From a virus: a stretch of 25,385 bases of DNA. The stretch covers positions 1 through 25,385 of IMG/VR virus record IMGVR_UViG_3300029309_000319. One strand, given 5' to 3'. Shown here one piece after another: positions 1 through 6,326 of the stretch (its first letter is position 1; each line of letters starts with the position of its first letter). A program made the position numbers and the translations under genes. Below the pieces are notes generated by a model. The model worked only from the letters and a program-made list of their open reading frames with translations. It had not been told where the DNA came from and did not search any database.

Positions 1-1
1 C

Positions 2-70
2 TTTAAGACTTTCAGAGATGACTTGAGAACAAAGTCGGTCAATGAAAGAGAGTCAATGAAACATTTATAG
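2..70 (+). CDS. C-terminal end of an upstream gene (partial)
   Basis: One frame is open from the first bases of the window to a TAG at 68-70; the other two + frames stop almost at once. It would give the last 22 residues of a protein ending ESMKHL. It stops 13 bases before the next gene, the usual spacing here, so a real gene end is likely. Too little is present to name a product. Confidence 0.4.
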   Translation, partial: FKTFRDDLRTKSVNERESMKHL

Positions 71-83
71 AAAGGATAGTTTT

Positions 84-302
84 ATGACAATTAAAAAATC
101 AAAATGCCAAAGAGTAAAAGACCATTTGCTTGATGGCTATAAAATAACTGGTTTAGATGCAATTAGAGATTTTGGTCTATATCGGTTAAGTTCTACAATC
201 CACGAATTAAGAAAAGATGGTTTTGATATTAGAACCAATATGATAGCAAAAAATGGCGTTAGATTTGCTGAATATGAATTAGTGGGGAAAATTGATGAAT
301 AG
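84..302 (+). CDS. Small helix-turn-helix protein
   Basis: A 72-residue basic protein. The pattern KCQRVKDHLLDG, then an A-I-R-D-F-G-L-Y-R-L turn region, then HELRKDGFDI and a short beta wing is that of the small phage helix-turn-helix domain family (winged HTH, HTH_39-like by recollection), which covers the whole length. It probably binds DNA, perhaps as a regulator of the early genes that follow, but the target is unknown. The ATG is preceded by AAAGGA at 8-10 bases. Its stop overlaps the start of the next gene, so the two are probably translationally coupled. The fold is a confident guess; the role is inference. Confidence 0.75.
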   Translation: MTIKKSKCQRVKDHLLDGYKITGLDAIRDFGLYRLSSTIHELRKDGFDIRTNMIAKNGVRFAEYELVGKIDE

Positions 303-516
303 TCTTAGTAAAATTCAAAAATTATGTTCAGCACAACATAAAGAAATTGTAAATCAAGATATTAAAATTATTGAAGATACTTTGTTTAATTTAAGAAAGT
401 ATAAAATTCATTTTGGTATTTGCAGTAATGTTTATGATGATATTTCTGGACTTATTGAGAAAATAGAAAAAAATCTTTCTGTCTGTAAAAAATATGTGAG
501 GTCTATAGATGATTGA
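295..516 (+). CDS. Small unknown protein, likely helical
   Basis: A 73-residue protein that I do not recognise. It is rich in Lys, Ile and Glu, and the pattern suggests two or three helices. I chose the ATG at 295, which overlaps the stop of the HTH gene; a TTG one codon earlier is also possible. Its 3' end overlaps the start of the nuclease gene by 8 bases. Cysteines occur at about residues 11, 44 and 66 but form no metal-binding pair. The tight coupling suggests a co-expressed accessory protein of early functions. Confidence 0.6.
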   Translation: MNSLSKIQKLCSAQHKEIVNQDIKIIEDTLFNLRKYKIHFGICSNVYDDISGLIEKIEKNLSVCKKYVRSIDD

Positions 517-1300
517 GCATTTTAAAAAATTTGATAGGGGCGATAAGAGTTTATTGCCCTTATCGTTTAGTCATTTGAATGAGTTTGCTTTCTATAGAGA
601 AAGATGGGCTTTACGCAGGATATTTGGCTATGAGTTCCCAAGTAGTGCTTCAGCAGAAAGAGGTACAGCAGTAGAAAGTGGTTTGCATATGTTTTTAAGG
701 GGCATGGAAAAAGAACAAGCTATAGAACGTATGTATAAGATATTTGACGATAATTGCTCTAATTTGACCGATACAAGGGTTGAAGAAGAAAGAGCCAATC
801 TTATACCATTATTAGACTTAGGGGCTTCTCAGTTCCAAGAAAACGCCTTTAAATGGGAATTGTTGGATTATCAAAAGAAAGTAGAGTTGGAAATATTTGA
901 TATACCGATTATTGGATATACTGACTTTCATTTTGAGGATAAGAACACTAAAGAAGATTTTTTTATTGATCTAAAAACCTCAAAAATAATGCCAAGTACA
1001 ATATCTTTAAGCCATGCTATGCAACAAGCCATTTATCATAAGGCTACAAATTCAAGGCAAATGCTCTGGTATTTAAAAACACCTACAAAGACAAAAGATG
1101 CTGAGTTTAAACCTTTGGAACTTTATGAATATAGCCATCATTTAAAGATATGTGAGCATATAGTCAAAGCTATGGCACTTTTTCTTAGTAAGGTTGATAC
1201 ACCAGAGGAAATAAAACAAATACTTATACCAAATTCAGATAACTGGATATGGAAAGAAGAAACTGTTTTAAATGCTAGAAAAGAAGTCTGGGGGTTCTAA
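509..1300 (+). CDS. PD-(D/E)XK nuclease, RecB/Cas4-like
   Basis: A 263-residue protein with the order of motifs expected of the RecB/Cas4-type exonuclease family (PDDEXK_1-like): an N-terminal LSFSHLNEF segment (residues 18-26), G-T-A-V-E-S-G-L-H at 52-60, G-Y-T-D ending at Asp139, Asp154-Leu-Lys156 as the (D/E)XK core, and Gln172-x3-Tyr176 as the QxxxY motif. Such enzymes resect or trim DNA in phage recombination and replication. There are no four cysteines, so a Cas4-type iron-sulphur cluster is not expected. No recombinase (RecT or Erf) is next to it in this window. Confidence in the fold is high; the exact substrate is unknown. Confidence 0.85.
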   Translation: MIEHFKKFDRGDKSLLPLSFSHLNEFAFYRERWALRRIFGYEFPSSASAERGTAVESGLHMFLRGMEKEQAIERMYKIFDDNCSNLTDTRVEEERANLIPLLDLGASQFQENAFKWELLDYQKKVELEIFDIPIIGYTDFHFEDKNTKEDFFIDLKTSKIMPSTISLSHAMQQAIYHKATNSRQMLWYLKTPTKTKDAEFKPLELYEYSHHLKICEHIVKAMALFLSKVDTPEEIKQILIPNSDNWIWKEETVLNARKEVWGF

Positions 1301-1313
1301 CCTAAAACAAACT

Positions 1314-1334
1314 ATAGGTTTACTAAAAGCCTAT
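1314..1334 (+). other. Intergenic hairpin
   Basis: An 8-bp inverted repeat (ATAGGTTT with AAGCCTAT, one G-T pair) around a 5-base loop lies between the nuclease and DUF1376 genes. No T run follows it, so it is not a standard terminator. It may be an RNA processing or stability element, or chance in AT-rich DNA. Confidence 0.3.
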
Positions 1335-1368
1335 TATAAATTATAAACAAATGAGATTGGAGTTAATT

Positions 1369-2241
1369 ATGTTTATAGAAGAAAATTCAAAACCAAATGA
1401 AAAACTAAAGGCTTGGTATCTTTTTACAGAGGATTTTATAGCAGGTACTCAGCATTTAACAAATGAGCAGGTTGGTATTTATATTAGATTGCTTTGTTGG
1501 AACTGGAATAAGCGTTGTATTGGTATACCAAGAGATGAAATGACATACCATAGAATAGCAAGTTGTATTACTGATAATGAGAAAAAATCTTGCACAAAAA
1601 TATTAAATGAATTTTTTCATTTAGTAGATGAAGTTTTTCAAAACGAAAGACAATTACAAGAATACTTGTTTATTACCAGAAGAATAGAAGCGTCTAAGCA
1701 AAATGGTAGATTAGGTGGTAGACCAAAAAAACCTAGACCAGAACCTAAAGCTAACCTAGGGGGTAACCTAGACAAAAGCCCCCTAACCCTAACCCCTACC
1801 CCTACCAATAAACCTAAAACCAATATAAATAAAACTTTCTCTCTTTTTTGGAATAAAGTGTCTTATAAAATTGGAAAAGGTGTTTCTGAAAAGAATTATG
1901 CTAAACTAGAAAAAGACTGGATAGGTAAACCAGAAGTATTAGCTGATATGTATAATAAATATTACAATTCGTTAGGAGATAAAAAGTTTGCTAAACACCC
2001 TGCTTTTTGGTTGTCAGATAAACGCTACTTAGATGAAGCACCAAGCCAGACAAACGATAGAATAGACGAGTATGCTTTTTATACAGAGAAATTTGTGGAA
2101 ATAATACAAAAGAAGAAGCCTAATTCTGCTATCTCAAAGATTGCTCAAAACAAACCAGATATGGTCAAAAAAGCAATCAATGAAAACAAGTTCACAAGAG
2201 ATGAAGCTATACAATATCTGGATATGGGGAGTTGGTTATAA
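1369..2241 (+). CDS. DUF1376-type replication protein
   Basis: A 290-residue protein. Residues about 10-100 match the DUF1376 (YdaU-like) pattern: KAWYLFTEDFIAGT, then NEQVGIYIRLLCWNW and PRDEMTYHRIA, followed by the basic GGRPKKPRPEPK stretch. This domain usually starts phage replication-initiator-like proteins, often beside helicase loaders. A low-complexity Pro/Thr/Asn linker (about residues 118-148) joins it to a second helical domain with the signature FAKHPAFWLSDKRYLDE. I start it at ATG 1369, which has GGAG six bases upstream, rather than the ATG at 1351, which has no ribosome site. The linker DNA carries repeats described separately. A role in replication is inferred from the family. 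Confidence 0.8.
   Translation: MFIEENSKPNEKLKAWYLFTEDFIAGTQHLTNEQVGIYIRLLCWNWNKRCIGIPRDEMTYHRIASCITDNEKKSCTKILNEFFHLVDEVFQNERQLQEYLFITRRIEASKQNGRLGGRPKKPRPEPKANLGGNLDKSPLTLTPTPTNKPKTNINKTFSLFWNKVSYKIGKGVSEKNYAKLEKDWIGKPEVLADMYNKYYNSLGDKKFAKHPAFWLSDKRYLDEAPSQTNDRIDEYAFYTEKFVEIIQKKKPNSAISKIAQNKPDMVKKAINENKFTRDEAIQYLDMGSWL
1731..1818 (+). repeat. Iteron-like repeats and C-rich run in the DUF1376 gene
   Basis: Inside the linker-coding part of the DUF1376 gene, ACCTAG/ACCTAA occurs at 1731, 1743, 1754, 1766 and again at 1812; the first four are 12, 11 and 12 bases apart, about one helical turn. TAGGGGG at 1757-1763 and CCCCCTA at 1779-1785 form a perfect 7-bp inverted repeat. From 1779 to 1802 there are four C runs of 5, 3, 4 and 4, which on the - strand fit a G-quadruplex pattern. 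This could be a replication origin placed as in lambda O, or just repeats forced by a Pro/Thr/Leu-rich linker. Confidence 0.4.
2227..2240 (+). promoter_or_regulatory. Ribosome site with AUA start codon
   Basis: GGGAGTTGGTTATA: a strong GGGGAG ribosome site (2226-2231), six bases, then ATA at 2238-2240. The ATA overlaps the upstream TAA as ATAA, like the ATGA junctions seen elsewhere. The only canonical alternative is TTG at 2232, which has no spacing from the ribosome site. The same context recurs at 22931-22944 with 12 of 14 bases identical. Confidence 0.45.
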
Positions 2242-2453
2242 AGATAGAATTTGATAATGGGCTTACTGCCGAACAACAAGCAGAAGTAGATGCTAAATAT
2301 GAGGAAGCTATGCAAATTGTTAAAGAAAAAGACAGTAAGCTATATCAAAAAATGATGAGTGAAGTTATAACTTATGAAAAGTTTATGAAAATCAAAGAGT
2401 TAGACGATAAAGCTATCAAAGTAGATCAAGATAATCAGATGAATTTGTTTTAA
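2238..2453 (+). CDS. Small acidic protein with clamp-binding-like C-terminus
   Basis: A 71-residue protein (73 if the TTG at 2232 is used). It begins (M)KIEFDNGL, has a helical, Glu/Lys-rich middle and ends in DNQMNLF. The final Q-M-N-L-F fits the bacterial sliding-clamp (DnaN) binding consensus QL(S/D)LF, placed at the free C-terminus after a flexible acidic stretch, as in many clamp partners. It follows the DUF1376 gene with overlapping ends, which fits a role at the replication fork. I do not recognise the rest. The start is unusual: the best-placed codon is ATA 2238. The gene is well supported; the function is inference. Confidence 0.65.
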   Translation: MKIEFDNGLTAEQQAEVDAKYEEAMQIVKEKDSKLYQKMMSEVITYEKFMKIKELDDKAIKVDQDNQMNLF

Positions 2454-2485
2454 TTATTAGATTTTTGGTTCTAAATTTGATAAAA

Positions 2486-2501
2486 ATAGTTACCAAACTA
2501 T
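2486..2501 (+). other. Short palindrome before the terminase genes
   Basis: ATAGTT-ACCA-AACTAT is a perfect 6-bp inverted repeat with a 4-base loop in the 60-base gap before the small terminase gene, the boundary between early and late-type genes. There is no T run after it. It could be an operator, a weak RNA hairpin, or chance. Confidence 0.3.
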
Positions 2502-2513
2502 GGGTAAATAGGA

Positions 2514-2819
2514 ATGGCTAGACCAAAAAAATATACAATAGATACAAAACAACTTCAAAAACTTGCTAAATTTGGTTGCACTAATAAAGAAATGGCTGAC
2601 TTTTTTGGTTGTTCAGCAGACCTTTTAGAAAAGAATTATTCGGAATTTATGACAAAAGGTAGAGCAGAGCAAAAACTAAGACTAAGACAACTGCAATGGA
2701 AGTCAGCAGAAAAAGGTAATGTAACTATGCAGATATTCTTAGGTAAAAACATATTAGGGCAAAAAGATAGAATAGAAGAATCAGAAACAGAAGAGCCTTT
2801 GCAATGGTCATATGATTAA
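2514..2819 (+). CDS. Terminase small subunit (probable)
   Basis: A 101-residue basic protein directly upstream of the large terminase and overlapping it by one base (TAATG). The N-terminus MARPKKY and the segment CTNKEMADFFGCSADLLEKN form a helix-turn-helix of the kind used by small terminase subunits to recognise the packaging site. The C-terminal half (KSAEKGNVTMQIFLGKNILG and an acidic tail) is also typical, with its NVTMQIFLGKN motif. It should form a ring that selects the viral concatemer and stimulates the large subunit. The assignment rests on both motif and position. Confidence 0.85.
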   Translation: MARPKKYTIDTKQLQKLAKFGCTNKEMADFFGCSADLLEKNYSEFMTKGRAEQKLRLRQLQWKSAEKGNVTMQIFLGKNILGQKDRIEESETEEPLQWSYD

Positions 2820-4036
2820 TGGCACTTACTAAACCACAAACGGAAGTTATAAAGAATGATGCAAGATTTAGGGTTCTTATTACTGGTCGTAGATTTGGTA
2901 AAACATTTGTAGCAATCAATGAAATAGCTAAGTTTGCAAGTATTCCTAATAAAAAGGTCTGGTATGTTGCACCCAGTTATAGACAAGCAAAAGCTATTTG
3001 TTGGGGCGTATTAAAAGAAAAGATGATTTATCATAAATGGGTAAAAAGTATAAACCATAGTGATTTGACAATTACACTTAAAAACAACAGCCAGATTACA
3101 CTTAGGGGTTCAGACAACGAAAGTAGCCTAAGAGGTGTTGGGTTACACTTCATAATTCTTGACGAATTTCAAGACATAAACAAAACAGCTTGGTATGAGG
3201 TGTTAAGACCAACATTATCAGATACTAAAGGTCATGCGTTGTTTTGTGGTACGCCAAAAGGTTTTGGTAATTGGTCATATGAATTATATAAACAAGCTGA
3301 AAGCAATAAAGAATGGAAAAGTTTTCAATATACAACTTTAGATGGTGAACAAGTATCAGAAGATGAAATAGAACAAGCAAAACAAGATTTAGATTTAAGA
3401 ACATTTCAGCAGGAATATGAAGCTACATTCGTAAACTACTCTGGCATGATTTATTACAATTTCAGTAGAGATAAAAACATTATTGAAACATTTCGTAACA
3501 ATTCAAACACATTGCACATAGGTTTAGACTTTAATGTTGACCCCATGTGTGGTGTAGTTTGTATGATTGAAAACGATAAAATAATTGTAATAGATGAAAT
3601 ACAGATATACAGTAGTAATACGAATGAAATGTGTGAAGAAATTAGAAACAGATACAAAAATAAACAAATAGCAGTTTATCCAGACCCTAGTGCTAGACAA
3701 AGAAAAACTTCAGCAGGTGGATTAACTGATATAGCGATATTGAAAAATGCAGGATTTCATGTAAAATGTAGAAATACAGCACCTCTAGTGAGGGATAGGA
3801 TTAACGCAGTTAATTCAAAACTAAAAAATGTAAATGGTAAAAATAATTTGTTTATTCTAAAATCTTGCAAAAATGTTATCAAAAGTTTAGAACGACAAAT
3901 ATACAAAGAGGGTACACACATACCAGATAAGGATAGTGGGTTCGATCATATGAATGATGCTTTAGGATATTTGATTGAGTATTTATTTCCCCTTAAAAGG
4001 AATTTTGTGCCTAGTCCAGTTCAGAGGTGGAGTTAA
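2819..4036 (+). CDS. terL: Terminase large subunit
   Basis: A 405-residue packaging motor. The ATPase part has Walker A GRRFGKT at residues 23-29 and Walker B FIILDE ending at Glu116, followed by a coupling-motif region around FCGTPKGFG. The nuclease part has Asp237 (GLDFNVDP), Asp259-Glu260 (VIDEIQ) and Asp376-His-x2-Asp380 (DHMNDAL), the acidic RNase H-like site that cuts the concatemer. The protein works at the portal of the empty head, with the small subunit just upstream. It starts in a TAATG overlap and ends overlapping the portal start. At about 405 residues it is on the short side for a terminase but keeps all core motifs. Confidence 0.97.
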   Translation: MALTKPQTEVIKNDARFRVLITGRRFGKTFVAINEIAKFASIPNKKVWYVAPSYRQAKAICWGVLKEKMIYHKWVKSINHSDLTITLKNNSQITLRGSDNESSLRGVGLHFIILDEFQDINKTAWYEVLRPTLSDTKGHALFCGTPKGFGNWSYELYKQAESNKEWKSFQYTTLDGEQVSEDEIEQAKQDLDLRTFQQEYEATFVNYSGMIYYNFSRDKNIIETFRNNSNTLHIGLDFNVDPMCGVVCMIENDKIIVIDEIQIYSSNTNEMCEEIRNRYKNKQIAVYPDPSARQRKTSAGGLTDIAILKNAGFHVKCRNTAPLVRDRINAVNSKLKNVNGKNNLFILKSCKNVIKSLERQIYKEGTHIPDKDSGFDHMNDALGYLIEYLFPLKRNFVPSPVQRWS

Positions 4037-5451
4037 TGAATAAAGAGTTCTTACAGAAAAAACACGATTTATGGCACGCTAATATCGAAAGATGGGAGTT
4101 TTATATCCGTAGCTATTTAGGTGGTGATGATTATAAAAATGGATATTACCTGCATAGATATATTTTAGAAACTCCAGAGGAATATGATGCAAGAATAAGG
4201 CATACGCCAGTAGACAATCATTGCAAGAATGTTGTTCAAATTTATACAAGTTTTTTATGGAGAGTTTCACCAACTAGAGATTATGGAAGTTTAGATGGTA
4301 ACCCACAACTTTTATCATTTTTAAAAGATGCAGATTTAGATGGTAGAAACTTTAATACTGTAATGCGAGAAGTTCAGATGAACGCTAGTATCTATGGTAA
4401 TTGTTGGGTAATTGTTGATAAACCACAATCAAATGCTAATACAAGAGCAGAAGAATTAGCCCAAGATATAAGACCTTATATTTCTATTTACACGCCAGAA
4501 AATGTTATTAACTGGAATTATGTTAGAAGCCCTAGTGGTAGATTTTATTTAGATATGTTAGTTTTAGTTGAGGACATAAATTCAGAAAGAGCCATTATCA
4601 AAGTTTTTACAGAAGAAACTATAATGACTTATGAGTTTGAAGAATATGACAAAGAATATACAGAAAAAGAGCCAAAATTAATTGATGAAATACCTAATCC
4701 CATTGGTGTTATCCCTGCTGTTAATGTTTATAATCTTAGGGGAAATAAACGCCCTATAGGTATATCAGACCTTGCAGATGTATCTCATTTGCAACAATCA
4801 ATCTATAATGACTATAGCGAAAAAGAACAGCTTATTAGATTGGCAAACCACCCAAGTTTAGTTAAAACACCTAATGTTGAAGCAAGTGCAGGGGCAGGTT
4901 CAATTATTGAGATACCAGAAGATTTAGAAGCTAGTCTAAAGCCATATATAATTCAACCATCTGGTCAAAATTTAGATGGTATAATGAAATGTATTAATAA
5001 TAAAATAGATGCCATTGATAGAATAACACATATGGGAAGCGTAAGGGCTACTGGTACGCAGGTTGCTAGTGGAATTGCTTTACAAACCGAGTTTCAGTTA
5101 TTAAATGCTAAGTTATCTGAAAAAGCAGATTATTTAGAAAATGCCGAAGAACAGATATGGTCATTATTTGCTAGATGGCAAGATGCTCAGTTTGATGGTT
5201 CTGTAAACTATCCAGATACATTTGATCTAAGAGATTGGGCTAATGATTTACAATATCTACAGATGGCAAAAGCAAGTGGCATTAGATCAGAAACATTCAA
5301 CAAAGAAATCGATAAACAGATTGCAGATGCAGTAATTGATGATAGTGAAAAGATAAGAACAATAAATGATGAGATTGATTCATCAAGAACTGTAAGAGGG
5401 CAGTTTCAAACAACAGAAGTAGAGGGCGAAACAGTTGGCGAGGAAACGTAG
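4036..5451 (+). CDS. Portal protein, DUF4055-like
   Basis: A 471-residue protein immediately after the terminase, in the place of the portal. The N-terminal segments WHANIERWEFYIRSYLGGDD and TPVDNHCKNVVQIYTSFLWR, and the later PAVNVYNLRGNKRPIGISDL, resemble the DUF4055 portal family of siphoviruses. The portal forms the ring at one head vertex through which DNA is pumped and later leaves. I use ATG 4036 (TAATG overlap with the terminase stop, GAGGTGGAG just upstream) rather than the GTG at 4027. The 3' end overlaps a small basic gene by 17 bases in another frame. Confidence 0.9.
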   Translation: MNKEFLQKKHDLWHANIERWEFYIRSYLGGDDYKNGYYLHRYILETPEEYDARIRHTPVDNHCKNVVQIYTSFLWRVSPTRDYGSLDGNPQLLSFLKDADLDGRNFNTVMREVQMNASIYGNCWVIVDKPQSNANTRAEELAQDIRPYISIYTPENVINWNYVRSPSGRFYLDMLVLVEDINSERAIIKVFTEETIMTYEFEEYDKEYTEKEPKLIDEIPNPIGVIPAVNVYNLRGNKRPIGISDLADVSHLQQSIYNDYSEKEQLIRLANHPSLVKTPNVEASAGAGSIIEIPEDLEASLKPYIIQPSGQNLDGIMKCINNKIDAIDRITHMGSVRATGTQVASGIALQTEFQLLNAKLSEKADYLENAEEQIWSLFARWQDAQFDGSVNYPDTFDLRDWANDLQYLQMAKASGIRSETFNKEIDKQIADAVIDDSEKIRTINDEIDSSRTVRGQFQTTEVEGETVGEET

Positions 5452-5614
5452 AGTACCCAAAGATAAAAAAACCAAGATACCTAAAAAATATTTATCTGGT
5501 TTAAAAGGTGCTAAAAGAAGTGCTAGGGCTAATTTATTGAAAAGAATTAGTGCTTTATACAAAGCAGGTCTAAGAATACCCAGATCATTATTACAACGTA
5601 GGAACAGATCATAA
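5435..5614 (+). CDS. Small basic protein of marine phage type
   Basis: A 59-residue, strongly basic protein starting at TTG 5435 inside the portal end, with AGAGGG about nine bases upstream, and ending in a TAATG overlap with the next gene. It reads MARKRRVPKDKKTKIPKKYL, then a KRSARANLLKRISALYKAG segment. I recall this pattern (ARK-VP-DKK-PKKYL-Y-AG) from small proteins of marine phages, without a known function. It is the first of three small basic proteins between portal and head-morphogenesis genes; nucleic-acid or capsid association is plausible only by charge and position. Confidence 0.75.
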   Translation: MARKRRVPKDKKTKIPKKYLSGLKGAKRSARANLLKRISALYKAGLRIPRSLLQRRNRS

Positions 5615-5883
5615 TGGCTATAAAAAGAAAACCTTTATCAGCAAAAACAGTTGCAACCCTAAAAGCTAAAGCTAAAAAATCTAAATTATTTAATCTTGCA
5701 GACTTAAAGGCTTCTTTTCGTAGAGGTCAAGGTGCTTTTCTTAGTGCAGGAAGCAGACCTAGAATACCTATGTCAGCTTGGGCTATGGCAAGAGTAAACA
5801 AACTTATAAGCAGAGGTAGGTCTGGAACATTTGATAAAGATATTATTTCCAGAGCCAGTAAAAGAAAAAGGAAAAAAAAGTAA
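5614..5883 (+). CDS. Small basic protein, DUF5824-like
   Basis: An 89-residue protein with about one third Lys/Arg. The core FRRGQGAFLSAGSRPRIPMS followed by WAMARVNKLI matches the RRG-x-A-x-GHRPG...WA-x-ARVNSF pattern of a family common in marine phages and cyanophages (DUF5824, as far as I recall). Its function is unknown. It ends in a Lys/Arg tail (KRKRKKK). It sits second in the basic-protein cassette after the portal, with a TAATG start. It may bind DNA or be packaged in the virion; neither can be shown from sequence. Confidence 0.8.
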   Translation: MAIKRKPLSAKTVATLKAKAKKSKLFNLADLKASFRRGQGAFLSAGSRPRIPMSAWAMARVNKLISRGRSGTFDKDIISRASKRKRKKK

Positions 5884-5884
5884 T

Positions 5885-6043
5885 TTGCCTAAACTTTGTT
5901 TAAGGTGCAAGATTGCTTTGCAGGAAGTTATAAAAAGTGTATGGAAATGTCCAATGTGTAAGACAATAATAAACGATAGATTAAAAGACTTATCCTGGGA
6001 AAAACCCAATAAAAACAATGACTTAGGTAAAGATAATGGCTGA
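5885..6043 (+). CDS. Mini zinc-ribbon protein
   Basis: A 52-residue protein when started at TTG 5885, one base after the previous stop. An earlier TTG in the same frame (5831) would give 70 residues but would overlap the previous gene by 53 bases. It contains C-L-R-C near the N-terminus and C-P-M-C about 16 residues later, the two knuckles of a zinc ribbon, followed by a Lys/Asn-rich tail. The AAGGA motif 12 bases upstream is a distant ribosome site, so the start is uncertain. The 3' end overlaps the next ATG by 8 bases. It is likely a nucleic-acid or protein-contact module; no precise role is visible. Confidence 0.65.
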   Translation: MPKLCLRCKIALQEVIKSVWKCPMCKTIINDRLKDLSWEKPNKNNDLGKDNG

Positions 6044-6323
6044 ATATCAAGGAAGAAAAGTTACACTTAATAAACCATTTAGATTATCGACAGCAGAATC
6101 TAAAAACAAAAAGTTTGGTGTATATGTAAAAAATAAATCTACTGGGAGAATTAAAAAAGTAACTTATGGTGCTAGGGGTATGTCTATTAAAAAGAATAAC
6201 CCTGCTAGACAAAAAAATTTTTTAGCTAGAATGGGTGGAGTTTTAAAAAAAGTAAAAGGTCAGAAAACTTTAAGCCCTGCTTACTGGTCTATTAGGGCTT
6301 GGAAGAAAAGTTCTACCCTATAA
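6036..6323 (+). CDS. Small basic marine-phage protein
   Basis: A 95-residue basic protein. The series KVTLNKPFRLSTAESKNKKF, VYVKNKSTGRIKKVTYGARG, MSIKKNNPARQKNFLARMGG and finally KTLSPAYWSIRAWKK matches a recurring family in marine phage contigs (x-V-TLNKPxR, KKF-VYVK, NPARRKSFRARH, ARYWSCK-W). Typical members carry a Cys/His pair in RARHNC...YWSCK; here those positions are LARMGG and YWSIRAW, so a metal site seems lost. Function is unknown. It is the last of the basic cassette before the head-morphogenesis gene. Confidence 0.75.
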   Translation: MAEYQGRKVTLNKPFRLSTAESKNKKFGVYVKNKSTGRIKKVTYGARGMSIKKNNPARQKNFLARMGGVLKKVKGQKTLSPAYWSIRAWKKSSTL

Positions 6324-6326
6324 TTT

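Noticed and set aside
1351-1368. Upstream ATG of the DUF1376 gene
   Set aside because: It has no ribosome site; GGAG sits at the right distance from ATG 1369 instead, and DUF1376 proteins begin close to the K-x-WY motif.
1638-1823. - strand open frame with a Gly/Val/Leu-rich pattern opposite the DUF1376 linker
   Set aside because: It arises from the C-rich repeat of the linker; no start signals or family resemblance.
4027-4035. GTG start for the portal gene
   Set aside because: The ATG at 4036 makes the usual TAATG overlap and has GAGGTGGAG upstream.
5831-5884. Longer start of the zinc-ribbon gene inside the preceding gene
   Set aside because: It would overlap the previous gene by 53 bases, far more than other junctions here, and would add a stretch unlike a folded domain. 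It is not excluded.
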